Notes under the pieces: model-generated
Told to the model about the DNA's origin: nothing
The model's input: only the letters and a program-made list of their open reading frames with translations
Database searches by the model: none
Position numbers and translations under genes: made by a program
Shown here: in pieces, positions 41,746-50,077 of the stretch
Position numbering within the stretch: the stretch's first letter is position 1
Layout: each line of letters starts with the position of its first letter
From: Prosthecobacter debontii
Lineage (GTDB): Bacteria; Verrucomicrobiota; Verrucomicrobiia; Verrucomicrobiales; Akkermansiaceae
NCBI GenBank assembly: GCA_945870855.1
Contig: CAMBTP010000006.1
Coordinates: 1-64,000, forward strand
Length of the DNA stretch: 64,000 nucleotides
Reading direction: 5' to 3'

Positions 41746-42879
41746 ATGAGTAGTAAGCGATTCCTGAGTCCTTGGAAAAATTCGTCGGAGAAGCCGGTGA
41801 TTTATCACTGCGTATCGCGGGTGGTGGATCGGCGGTTTGTGTTGAAGGAGGAGGAGAGGGAGAAGTTCCGCATGTTCATGAGGATGGTCGAGAATTTCAG
41901 CGGTTGCCGGGTTCTTTCCTACTGCCTGATGTCCAACCACTTCCACATTCTCCTCGAAGTGCCGCCCGCGCCTGCCGAGGGGGTTTCCGATGGGGAAATC
42001 CTGCGGCGCCTGGGGGCGATTTACAGCGAGGCGGCGGTGGCTGCGATCGCCCGTGAAATGGAGGAAGCTAGGGCGGAGGGAGCGGAGGCGCTGCTAGGGG
42101 AAATTCGTCTGCGGCACACGCGGCGCATGCACGACCTCAGCGAGTTCATGAAAGCTCTGCTGATCCGTTTTACCCGCTGGTTCAACCGCACGCACCAGCG
42201 TACCGGAACCTTGTGGGAAGATCGCTTCAAGAGCGTGATTGTGGAAAGCGGTTTGGCGGCGCGGACAATGGCGGCGTATATCGACCTGAATCCGGTCCGT
42301 GCGGGGATGGTGGAAGATCCGGCGGAGTATCGTTGGAGCAGCTATGGCGAGGCAGTGGGTGGAGGCAAAAAGGGAAACGGGAAGAAGGCGCGGGAAGGAT
42401 TGGTGCGGGCGAACCGTTGCGACAAAGGGGTGGGATTTGATGCCACGCAATGGCTGGAAGTGGCGAAGAATTACCGGATCCTATTGGGAATGGCGGTGGC
42501 GAGGAAGCGTGGGAAGGCGAAGTTGGAAGAGATGATGGGGAAAGGGAAAGCCCCCGGGAAAGCAGCGGAGATGCGGAACATGAATATGGAGGAAATCATC
42601 GAGCATCTAGAGAAAACAGGCCAGACGATAGGTTTGCCCGACCTAACTGCGGCGAAGATATTGAGGATGCGGGTGAGATACTTTACGGACGGGGCGGTGA
42701 TTGGAAGCAAGGCGTTTGTGAACGAGGCGTTCGCGGGGGCGCGGGAGAGGTTTTCGGCGAAGAGGAAGGATGGTGCGCGACGGATGCGGGGCAGCGGCGC
42801 GGCGGCGAAGGGGGTATTGTGGAGTATTCGGGATCTGCGAGTGGGGGTCGGAATTGAGGACTTACAACGATCATCGTGA
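41746..42879 (+). mobile_element. RAYT-family (Y1_Tnp) transposase with long C-terminal extension
   Basis: A 377-aa protein. The nuclease core has YHCVSRVVDRRFVL near the start, LSYCLMSNHFHILLEVP with the metal-binding His-x-His, and AAYIDLNPVRAGMVEDPAEY followed by WSSYGEA, the standard RAYT pattern. An insert of about 60 residues lies between the HUH motif and the helix RFTRWFNRTHQRTGTLWEDRF. The last 150 residues are Lys/Arg-rich with a possible DNA-binding domain. The ATG at 41716 is inside the upstream repeat, so I prefer 41746. It differs strongly from the 178-aa RAYT at 7 kb, so the two belong to different groups. Confidence 0.85.
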
Positions 42880-42913
42880 CTGACGCCCGAACCACATGAC
42901 TGAAAATCGCACG

Positions 42914-42983
42914 GCGCCTGAACCGCGCGACCCTGCGCCAAAAACTCCGCCGTGCAGGGCTTTCCGGGGACTCATGATTTCCC
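42914..42983 (+). other. attR-like copy of the regulator gene's 3' end
   Basis: Repeats GCGCCTGAACCGCGCGACCC through ACTCATGATTT from 37506-37575 with about five mismatches, but without the rest of the gene: the preceding bases do not match the regulator. It therefore is an orphan gene end, 34 bases after the RAYT stop, marking the right boundary of the island. Confidence 0.7.
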
Positions 42984-43057
42984 GAGTTTTGCCATCGAGC
43001 GGTTATGGGGAATACGCAGTAAGACGACGCTGCACGTAAGATCAATGCAAGAGCTGC

Positions 43058-44209
43058 TCAGGGAATCGAGTGGTAGATTTCCTCCAGCGCCATGACGGTG
43101 TAGGCGGTGACGAGGACGGGGTTGGATTCCATCCAGCGGCCGTTGTCGTTTACCCATGAGCCGTTCTCTCGTTGGGAGGAAAGGAGTTTTCCGGCGAGGT
43201 CTTTGCGCCAATCCGCCTCGGAACCATCATCGAGTTTGAGCTTGTTGATACCGGCGGCGTTAAGGGCTTTCGCCATTACTTGATAGTAATAGTAAAGGCC
43301 TTCGGGACCCATGTTTGGATTTTCCTCGACCGTGTAGTTTTTGCCTAGCCATGACTTCACAGCCACTACGCGAGGATCATCTGGAGAGAGCTTCGCGTAA
43401 ACTAGGGAAAGCAAGCCCGCATAGGAAATGGAGCCGTATCCGCGCAGGGCGACCTTGCCATCGGCGGTGGTCTCGGTGCCGGCCTTGGAATCTCCGGGAG
43501 TGTAAACGAAGCTACCTTTGTTTTTCGGATCATCGGAGGGCCACTCTTGGTCGTTCGTTTCGGTAAGGTTCTGGCTGCGGGAAAGGAAGGTCAGCGCGGC
43601 CTGCCAATCAAGTTTCGGTTCGTCGGCGTAGTTTCCGTCCTCGATCACGGTGTCAGAAAGCGAGAGTGCCTCTAGCGAGAGGTAGGTGTTCGACATATCG
43701 GTGTGGTCGTCCTTGGAGCCGTAGCCGATGCCGCCGTCGTTCTTGTTGTCGGTCTCGCCTTTCACGCCGATGTCCCATTGATTCGCAATGAGGTGGCGGC
43801 GTGCCTTGACAATGGCGGGTTCGAACTCGGCCATGCCGGTGGACGACATGGCGGTGAGGGAGGTGGCGGTGTTGTAAACAGCGAGGCCACGGTTATAGAT
43901 GCCGCCGTCCTCTTTCTGTTGTTCGAGGAGCCAGTCGAAGCCTTTTTTCATGTGATCTGGGAGCTTGCCACTCGAGAGATCGATGTTTGGATCGCGGGAG
44001 AGGGCAGTGAGGGCGAGGGCGGTGAAAGCAGGCAGGCCGCCATCGTCCCAGAAGCCTTTTTCTTTCTGCTGCTCTGCTAGCCAGGCGTTGCCGCGGGCGA
44101 TGGATTGTCCTACCTCCTGTTTGATGGAGAGGTATTCTTTACTGGTTTCCGCATGTGCTGGGAATGCGGTGGCGCAGAGGGCGAGGGTTAGGAGGTATGG
44201 CGCTTTCAT
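43058..44209 (-). CDS. Secreted prenyltransferase/squalene-oxidase repeat protein
   Basis: A 383-aa protein with a signal peptide (MKAPYLLTLALCATAFPAHA) and an alpha-alpha toroid built of repeats such as RGNAWLAEQQKEKGFWDDGG, KGFDWLLEQQKEDGGIYNRG and LAGKLLSSQRENGSWVNDN. The Q-x-x-x-G-x-W/Y-like pattern is that of squalene-hopene cyclase and prenyltransferase beta subunits. The DxDD catalytic motif of true cyclases is not visible, and export to the periplasm argues against lipid cyclisation. Planctomycetes and verrucomicrobia carry many such exported toroids of unknown role. First gene right of the island, transcribed towards it. Confidence 0.8.
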   Translation of the reverse strand: MKAPYLLTLALCATAFPAHAETSKEYLSIKQEVGQSIARGNAWLAEQQKEKGFWDDGGLPAFTALALTALSRDPNIDLSSGKLPDHMKKGFDWLLEQQKEDGGIYNRGLAVYNTATSLTAMSSTGMAEFEPAIVKARRHLIANQWDIGVKGETDNKNDGGIGYGSKDDHTDMSNTYLSLEALSLSDTVIEDGNYADEPKLDWQAALTFLSRSQNLTETNDQEWPSDDPKNKGSFVYTPGDSKAGTETTADGKVALRGYGSISYAGLLSLVYAKLSPDDPRVVAVKSWLGKNYTVEENPNMGPEGLYYYYQVMAKALNAAGINKLKLDDGSEADWRKDLAGKLLSSQRENGSWVNDNGRWMESNPVLVTAYTVMALEEIYHSIP

Positions 44210-44334
44210 TGGTTTCGTGGTTTAGTCTCGCTAGCTAGTTCGGTCAGTTTTTTACTTTCGACAAGGTTCCCTTATGGACAAAAATTATCCACTAGGAAAA
44301 AATATGGACGTGTGTCGCCCGTGAAATTTGGGGA

Positions 44335-45339
44335 TCAGTCGAGAAAACCGCGCGCCTTGAAATTGTTCAGGCGGTGAGCGGTATTCACCAAGCCGTCGAT
44401 AATGACTTGGGTGTAGGAGCGGCCGTCGCAGGTATCGACACCATGGCCGGGAACGGCATCGCGCAGAGATTGGAGGGCGGGATCGTCGTGGCGGAAGGCT
44501 TCCACGAAAACGGTTTCCAGTTTCCCGGTGTGGGCGGCGGCGGAAAGGGTCGCGCCAATCCAGCCATCGTCGGTTGTCAGGCAGCCGCGGGTGGTTTTTG
44601 CGGAGGCATGGAAAATGCCCATGTGGCCAGCGGCGGCGAGTTCCCCGATGAGGCGCACGTTTTCGGCGATGGAGAGGCCGGAATCGCCCATGTGGGCGGA
44701 GTCGATGAGGAGTTTGAAGTAGTCGCGGCCGAGTTCCTTGTTGATCGCTTTGATGAAGCCCCAGGCGCGCTCGATGTTGGTGAAGGTCTTGAACTCGACC
44801 GGGCGGAGGAACTCGATGTGCCATGCGGTGATGGCGGAATCCAGAAGACCCGCCTCTTTCACCGCGCGGACGTGGAGTTTCACGTTCTGCGCTATGGCGG
44901 TATCGAGATCCATATCCGCCGGGCCGTTCATCCATTCCTCGATAGAAGTGGAGGCGACGGAGACCGCGCCGTATTTGATTGCGGCTTTGAGCGAGGGAAG
45001 GAGTTGGGAAATGACTGTGTCCTCGTCAGCGGGATTCATCGGGTTTGCGCCTCCGACCATCATGATGAGGTGGATCTCCAGACCCAGTGCCTTGAGCCCG
45101 TCCATCATTTCCGCGATGTCTGCCTCGCCGGTGCCGGGGAAAAGCGAGATCTGCACGCAGTTCGGGCGAACTGGCGATTGGGCGCAGATCCGATCCATTT
45201 CCGCGACGATGACGATGCGGCCGTCGGCTTCGCGCGGGAAATGGCCGTTTGCATCAGGCACCAAGCCGTCGATGAAACCGATGTGTGTTGGTACGATACC
45301 GAGTGCGATTTGGGGTTTGAGCGAGAATGTTTCGGGCAT
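44335..45339 (-). CDS. TIM-barrel sugar-phosphate isomerase/epimerase-like protein
   Basis: A 334-aa cytoplasmic protein that resembles the AP-endonuclease-2/xylose-isomerase-like TIM barrel family: IALGIVPTHIGFIDGL at strand 1, EIHLIMMVGGANPMNP, WHIEFLRPVEFKTFTNIERA, KLLIDSAHMGDSGLS and MGIFHASAKTTRGCL, with His, Asp and Glu residues at strand ends that could bind a metal. The substrate is unknown. A 40-base piece resembling its SVASTSIEEWMNG coding region is present at 52017-52056. It follows the RND pump genes on the same strand after a cloverleaf repeat, so a shared operon is unlikely. Confidence 0.6.
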   Translation of the reverse strand: MPETFSLKPQIALGIVPTHIGFIDGLVPDANGHFPREADGRIVIVAEMDRICAQSPVRPNCVQISLFPGTGEADIAEMMDGLKALGLEIHLIMMVGGANPMNPADEDTVISQLLPSLKAAIKYGAVSVASTSIEEWMNGPADMDLDTAIAQNVKLHVRAVKEAGLLDSAITAWHIEFLRPVEFKTFTNIERAWGFIKAINKELGRDYFKLLIDSAHMGDSGLSIAENVRLIGELAAAGHMGIFHASAKTTRGCLTTDDGWIGATLSAAAHTGKLETVFVEAFRHDDPALQSLRDAVPGHGVDTCDGRSYTQVIIDGLVNTAHRLNNFKARGFLD

Positions 45340-45413
45340 GGCGGGAGTTTGTGGAGGATGGTGGGCGAGTCAAGGATACGAAAAACGGCGGGCTGTAGAT
45401 TCGTTGTTTTGCC

Positions 45414-45497
45414 TTGGAGTGCGGAGACAAGTCTCCGCTTTTCTTCGGCGCGACATGTCGCGCCAAAGAAAAGCTCGGACATGTCCGAGCACTCCAA
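45414..45497. repeat. 84-bp cloverleaf-forming palindromic repeat
   Basis: Four stems nest as in a tRNA-like cloverleaf. Outer stem: TTGGAGT (45414) with ACTCCAA (45491). Arm 1: GCGGAGAC-aa-GTCTCCGC. Arm 2: CTTTTCTT with AAGAAAAG enclosing GGCGCGACATGTCGCGCC. Arm 3: GCTCGGACATGTCCGAGC. All stems are perfect. It lies six bases after the stop of the RND pump gene. Its first arm (GAGTGCGGAGA..TCTCCGCTTTT) has the same layout as the REP-like repeat at 6811 (GAGTGCGGCGA..TCGCCGCTTTT). Confidence 0.85.
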
Positions 45498-45502
45498 ATC
45501 GA

Positions 45503-48500
45503 TCACGTCTGCGCGGCATTGTCCTTTTTTGTGGTCGTTTTACGATCCGCAAAGCGTTGGACGAAGACATAGCACACCGGAATGAGGAACAGACCGATGA
45601 GAGTGGAAATGCTCATACCGAAGACCACGCCGGTGCCCATGGTGCTGCGGGAGGCGGCACCGGATCCTGTGGCGAGCATGAGGGGGACGCAGCCGAGGAT
45701 GAAGGCAAAGGAGGTCATCAGGATGGGGCGCAAGCGGAGTTTCGCGCCGATGAGTGCGGCCTCAAGGGTGGGCATGCCTTCATCCCTTTTCATCTTCGCG
45801 AACTCGATGATCAGGATGGCATTTTTAGCTGCTAGGCCGATGAGCATGACCAGACCAACCTGCGCATACACGTTCATTTCAAAATTCCTAAGCAGGAGAC
45901 CCAGCATCGTCCCAAGAATCACGGTGGGGACGGACAGCAGCACGGCAAACGGCAGAGTCCAGCTTTCGTATTGGGCAGCAAGAAGCAGGAATACAAAAAC
46001 GATGGCCATGCCGAAGATGATACCTGCCTGCCCCTCGGATTTCTTCTCTTGAAGAGTTAGGCCCGACCATTCGTAGCCAACATTGGAAGGCATTTTGGCC
46101 ATGATTTCCTCCATTGCCTTGATCGCTTGGGCAGAGCTGTAGCCCGGAGCGGGTGAGCCCATCATCTCTGCGGAGAGGAAAAGGTTAAAGCGCGTGACAA
46201 AGTTAGGCCCTGACATTTTCGAGACATTTACGAGGGTATTCAGTGGAACCATGCCGCCTTCGTTATTGCGCACATAGAACTTTCCGACGTCGTCCGGTGA
46301 GTTGGTGAATTGAGGCTCGGCCTGGAGGAAGACCTTGTAAACCCGACCGAATTTCACGAAGTCGTTCACGTAAAGCCCGCTCAAGTAGGCTTGCAAGGTC
46401 TGGAAAACACTGTCCACCGGAACCCCGAGCGTGCGGGCTTTTTCGCGATCGAGCTCCACTTTTACCTGAGGGGTGGATGGCTGGAAAGTCGTGGTCATAC
46501 GCCCGATCTCTGGGCGTTTGGAGGCTGCGGCGATCACTTGGTTCACATAGGTGGAGAGCTGCTCGACACTGCCGCCGGATTTATCCTGCAACTGCATGGT
46601 GAAACCCGACACGCTGCCATACCCCGGAAGGGCAGGCGGACCGAAGGCAAATACCCGTGCGCCGGGAATGGCGTAGAATTTCTTGTTCCATTCCGCGACA
46701 AGCGCCTTGGCATGGAGTTTCGGATCCTTGCGCTCATCCCAGTCATCTAGACCCACAAACATCATCGCCGAGTTGGAGAAAGTCTGCGAGTTGAGGATGT
46801 TCATCCCGGAGATGGCAAGAGCGGAGCGCACGCCCTTGGTGTTGCCCACGATGTGCTCCACCTGTTTCAAGATCGCATCTGAACGCTGCAATGAAGCGCC
46901 CTGAGGAAGCTCGACCGCGACGAAAAGGTATCCTTTGTCTTCATCGGGAATAAACCCGCCTGGCACGAATTTTCCTAGGAGGAAAATACCGCCACAGACG
47001 ACCACCAGTAACAACATCGAGCGCGCCGCCTTTCGCGTGAGGCCGCCAACGACCTTTCCATATCCTTGAGTAATCCAATCGAAGAACTGATTGAATTTCC
47101 CGAAGAACCAAGCGATCGGGCCACGACCCGGCTTCGGAGCGCGTAGCAGCATGGCGGACAAAGCGGGACTGAGTGTGAGCGCATTGATTGCGGAGAAAAT
47201 TACCGAAATGGCGATGGTCAGAGCGAACTGCTGGTAAAGCGCGCCGGTGACCCCACCCATGAAAGCGACCGGGACGAAGACTGCACAAAGAATCAGCGCG
47301 ATGGCCACCACCGGCCCGGACACCTCTTTCATCGCCTGCCGTGTGGCATCTATGGGAGATTTGCCGTGCTCGATGTGATGCTGCACTGCCTCCACCACCA
47401 CGATGGCATCATCCACCACAATGCCGATGGCGAGCACCAAGCCGAACATGGTGAGCGTATTCACGCTGAAACCCAGCATTGGGAATATGATGAAAACACC
47501 TAACAAGGAAACCGGCACCGTGAGCATCGGAATGATGGTGGCACGGAAGCTTTGGAGGAAGATGTAAACGACCACCAACACCAGAATGATGGCTTCAAAC
47601 AGCGTATGCACGATGGCCTCCATCGACGCCTTGATCGGTAATGTGGAATCGAGCGTGATGCTGTATTCCATATCCGGGGGGAAACGGGATGAAGACTCAT
47701 CGAGGATGGCCTTGACCTTGTCTGCCGTCTGAATCGCATTCGCGCCCGGTGCCAGATAGACTCCGAGCGCGCCGGCCGGAGCCTTGTCGAGACGCGCGCG
47801 CAGTGCATAAGTCTGGGCGCCCAGATCGACACGTCCCACATCCTTGATTTTTACCTGTTGGCCGTTGGCACTACTTCGGACAATGATTTCCTCAAACTCC
47901 TTTGGCTCACGCAGGAGACCCTGAGCGCGGATGCTGAATTGGCTTTCCTGCCCCGGTGGCGCGGGTTCCGCACCGATGCTGCCAGCGGGTGCTTGCGCGT
48001 TCTGCTCCTTGATCGCACTGGCCACATCCTGCGGCGTCACTCCCAGCGATGCGAGTTTCTCAGGATCTAACCAAACGCGCATGGAATAATCCTGTGCGGT
48101 GAAATTCTTCACATCACCGACGCCCGGAACCCGCTTGATTTGATCCACCAGATTGATGTCCGCATAGTTTCCTAAAAACACTCCGTCGTAGGTGCTCTTG
48201 GGTGATGACAATCCGATCGCCAGCAAAATATCGGGTGACGAGCGATTTACCACCACGCCCTCACGCTTCACTGCATCCGGCAGTTGCGCCTGTGCCTGGC
48301 CCACGCGGTTTTGCGCGTTCACCTGCATGATATCCACATCCGTGCCTACATCGAAGGTGATGTTGAGCGTCATCTTGCCATCGTTACTATTGATCGACTG
48401 CATGTAGAGCAGCTTGTCCACGCCGTTGACCTTGGACTCAATCGGTGTCGCCACGGACTCCATCACTGCTTCTGCCGCAGCACCGCGGTAAGTCGTAGTG

Positions 48501-48634
48501 GCCTGGATGAGGGTCGGGCTGACGTTCGGGTATTCCGAAATCGGCAACCGCGAAAGTGAGATGAGCCCGACGATGCAGGTCAGGATTGAGATGACCATCG
48601 CCACGATAGGCCGACGGATAAAAAATTCGGCCAT
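45503..48634 (-). CDS. RND multidrug efflux transporter (AcrB/MexB type, HAE1)
   Basis: A 1043-aa inner-membrane pump, normal length for HAE1. Start MAEFFIRRPIVAMVISIL, then RLPISEYPNVSPTLIQATTT and GANAIQTADKV are typical. Twelve spans in two halves; the proton-relay aspartate pair is in IGIVVDDAIVVVEAV. C-terminal half has GLAAKNAILIIEFAK and TMGTGVVFGMSISTLIGLF. It exports hydrophobic or amphiphilic compounds using the proton gradient, in complex with the adaptor encoded six bases upstream and a TolC-like channel encoded divergently at 50 kb. Specific substrates cannot be told. Confidence 0.95.
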   Translation of the reverse strand: MAEFFIRRPIVAMVISILTCIVGLISLSRLPISEYPNVSPTLIQATTTYRGAAAEAVMESVATPIESKVNGVDKLLYMQSINSNDGKMTLNITFDVGTDVDIMQVNAQNRVGQAQAQLPDAVKREGVVVNRSSPDILLAIGLSSPKSTYDGVFLGNYADINLVDQIKRVPGVGDVKNFTAQDYSMRVWLDPEKLASLGVTPQDVASAIKEQNAQAPAGSIGAEPAPPGQESQFSIRAQGLLREPKEFEEIIVRSSANGQQVKIKDVGRVDLGAQTYALRARLDKAPAGALGVYLAPGANAIQTADKVKAILDESSSRFPPDMEYSITLDSTLPIKASMEAIVHTLFEAIILVLVVVYIFLQSFRATIIPMLTVPVSLLGVFIIFPMLGFSVNTLTMFGLVLAIGIVVDDAIVVVEAVQHHIEHGKSPIDATRQAMKEVSGPVVAIALILCAVFVPVAFMGGVTGALYQQFALTIAISVIFSAINALTLSPALSAMLLRAPKPGRGPIAWFFGKFNQFFDWITQGYGKVVGGLTRKAARSMLLLVVVCGGIFLLGKFVPGGFIPDEDKGYLFVAVELPQGASLQRSDAILKQVEHIVGNTKGVRSALAISGMNILNSQTFSNSAMMFVGLDDWDERKDPKLHAKALVAEWNKKFYAIPGARVFAFGPPALPGYGSVSGFTMQLQDKSGGSVEQLSTYVNQVIAAASKRPEIGRMTTTFQPSTPQVKVELDREKARTLGVPVDSVFQTLQAYLSGLYVNDFVKFGRVYKVFLQAEPQFTNSPDDVGKFYVRNNEGGMVPLNTLVNVSKMSGPNFVTRFNLFLSAEMMGSPAPGYSSAQAIKAMEEIMAKMPSNVGYEWSGLTLQEKKSEGQAGIIFGMAIVFVFLLLAAQYESWTLPFAVLLSVPTVILGTMLGLLLRNFEMNVYAQVGLVMLIGLAAKNAILIIEFAKMKRDEGMPTLEAALIGAKLRLRPILMTSFAFILGCVPLMLATGSGAASRSTMGTGVVFGMSISTLIGLFLIPVCYVFVQRFADRKTTTKKDNAAQT

Positions 48635-48640
48635 GATCGT

Positions 48641-49873
48641 TTAATGTCTCCCGGGTTGGATTTGTTTTTCTGCCTTCGCTTTCATCGCCGCGAATTCAGC
48701 AGCGGTGAGGGCGGTGACAGGCTCACCCTCGCGGGCTTTCTGAATCCCCTCGAGGATGATGCATTCGCCGGGTGTGAGGCCATCGGAAACCACAAAGTCC
48801 GAGCCGACCTGTTCCGCCACGGTGATAGGCCGTTGGTGGGTGAGTTTTTCTTTCGAGACGATCCAGACAAAAGTTTTTCCTTGGAGTTCGAGCACCGCGC
48901 GCTGGGGGATTACCACGCAGTTCTTCCGTGTTCCAAGATCCACCCTGGCGCGGGCAAACATGCCTGGACGGAGAATTTTTTCACGGTTTGGAAATTCCGC
49001 CCTCACCCGAAGCGTGCCGGTCTTCACGTCCACGGCGCGATCGATGAAAACGAAACGCCCTTGATCCGCGTGCTCCTTGCCATCCGAGAGGATCAGATGC
49101 ACGGGCAGCGACGCCACGTCCTTTCCGATCAAGCGGCTGCGTTGTTCCGCCTTGATGTATTCCACCTCGCTGACGTTACAATAGAACCAGATGGGATCGA
49201 GCTTTGACATCGTGGCCAACAAGGTAGGCTGCCCTTTGCCAACGAGTTCGCCGATGGATACTTGTTTAGCGCCGATGAGACCCGTGATGGGCGCCTTCAC
49301 TTCGCAATAACCCAGATCCAGCTGGGCGGATTCCACACGTGCTTTGGCAGATTCTATATTGGCCAAGCCGACTTCGACGGACGCCTCCGCATTATCAAGA
49401 TCTTGTTTTGGGATGGCGCGTTTGGCGTAGAGATCCGTGTAGCGATCGACGTCCTTTTGGTATTTGTTGAGTGCCGCGGTTGCTTCCGCGAGCGATCCAT
49501 TCGCCGCCGCGAGCCTCTCGATGAAAGGCTTACGATCCAATTCGAAAAGCACGTCACCTTGCTTGACCTCCACCCCTTCTATAAAAAGCATTTTTTCAAC
49601 AAACGCTTCGACTCGCGCGCGGACTTCCACATTTTGGGGCGAATCCAACTGGCCGATAAGCGTGGTGTGAAGAGGAATATCTTTGGTAGTGATCTCCATC
49701 ACCTGCACGACCGGTGGCGGTATTACAAGGGGCTCGGATTTCTTGCAAGAAACGAGGCTGAAAAGCAGTGCCAAGGTGCCAAGGAATGGATTATATCCAG
49801 CCCGCTCACGGATATACGACAAAGGTAGTAGGTAAGTCTTCAAAGCGATAATGGATAACGTAGCAGACAACAC
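48641..49873 (-). CDS. RND periplasmic adaptor lipoprotein (AcrA/MexA type)
   Basis: A 410-aa membrane fusion protein. A lipobox FSLVSC near residue 43 marks a lipoprotein, a substrate of Lnt. Domains: barrel-sandwich half (EITTKDIPLHTTLIGQLDSP), alpha-helical hairpin around 110-175 rich in Ala/Glu/Lys, second lipoyl half (YCEVKAPITGLIGAKQVSIG), beta barrel and membrane-proximal domain. It joins the pump to the outer-membrane channel. Six bases before the pump gene, so one operon. The track start leaves about 20 residues before the hydrophobic signal; a later start is possible. Confidence 0.92.
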   Translation of the reverse strand: MLSATLSIIALKTYLLPLSYIRERAGYNPFLGTLALLFSLVSCKKSEPLVIPPPVVQVMEITTKDIPLHTTLIGQLDSPQNVEVRARVEAFVEKMLFIEGVEVKQGDVLFELDRKPFIERLAAANGSLAEATAALNKYQKDVDRYTDLYAKRAIPKQDLDNAEASVEVGLANIESAKARVESAQLDLGYCEVKAPITGLIGAKQVSIGELVGKGQPTLLATMSKLDPIWFYCNVSEVEYIKAEQRSRLIGKDVASLPVHLILSDGKEHADQGRFVFIDRAVDVKTGTLRVRAEFPNREKILRPGMFARARVDLGTRKNCVVIPQRAVLELQGKTFVWIVSKEKLTHQRPITVAEQVGSDFVVSDGLTPGECIILEGIQKAREGEPVTALTAAEFAAMKAKAEKQIQPGRH

Positions 49874-50077
49874 TCTTTAAAAAACCATTACTGGTCTGTC
49901 AATCCGCACAATATCATCAAACTCAAAATTCCAAGGCAGGTTGTGTTGGTTTGCTGTGCACATCAGAAAAAACGTTCTCGCGCCAGCCAGGGTATTTTTG
50001 ATAATTTACATTAGTGCGCGGCAGGTTTCACTTCCTCGCGCGGTCTACTTATTCTATTTCTACCCCCACTTCATTCC
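49874..50077. promoter_or_regulatory. Divergent promoter region between adaptor and outer-membrane factor genes
   Basis: About 200 bases with no gene, between oppositely transcribed parts of the same tripartite pump. The sequence has A/T-rich patches (TTTTTGATAATTTACATTAGTG) suited to promoters in both directions. No TetR or MarR gene is adjacent. I could not define an operator palindrome. Confidence 0.4.

Noticed and set aside
45414-45497. tRNA or tRNA-like gene from the cloverleaf
   Set aside because: The arms are perfect palindromes with 0-2-base loops, no anticodon loop of 7 and no T-loop consensus; it is a repeat, not a tRNA.
44374-45585. 403-aa plus-strand ORF opposite the isomerase-like gene
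   Set aside because: Shadow frame with no recognisable domain; it also runs through the cloverleaf repeat.
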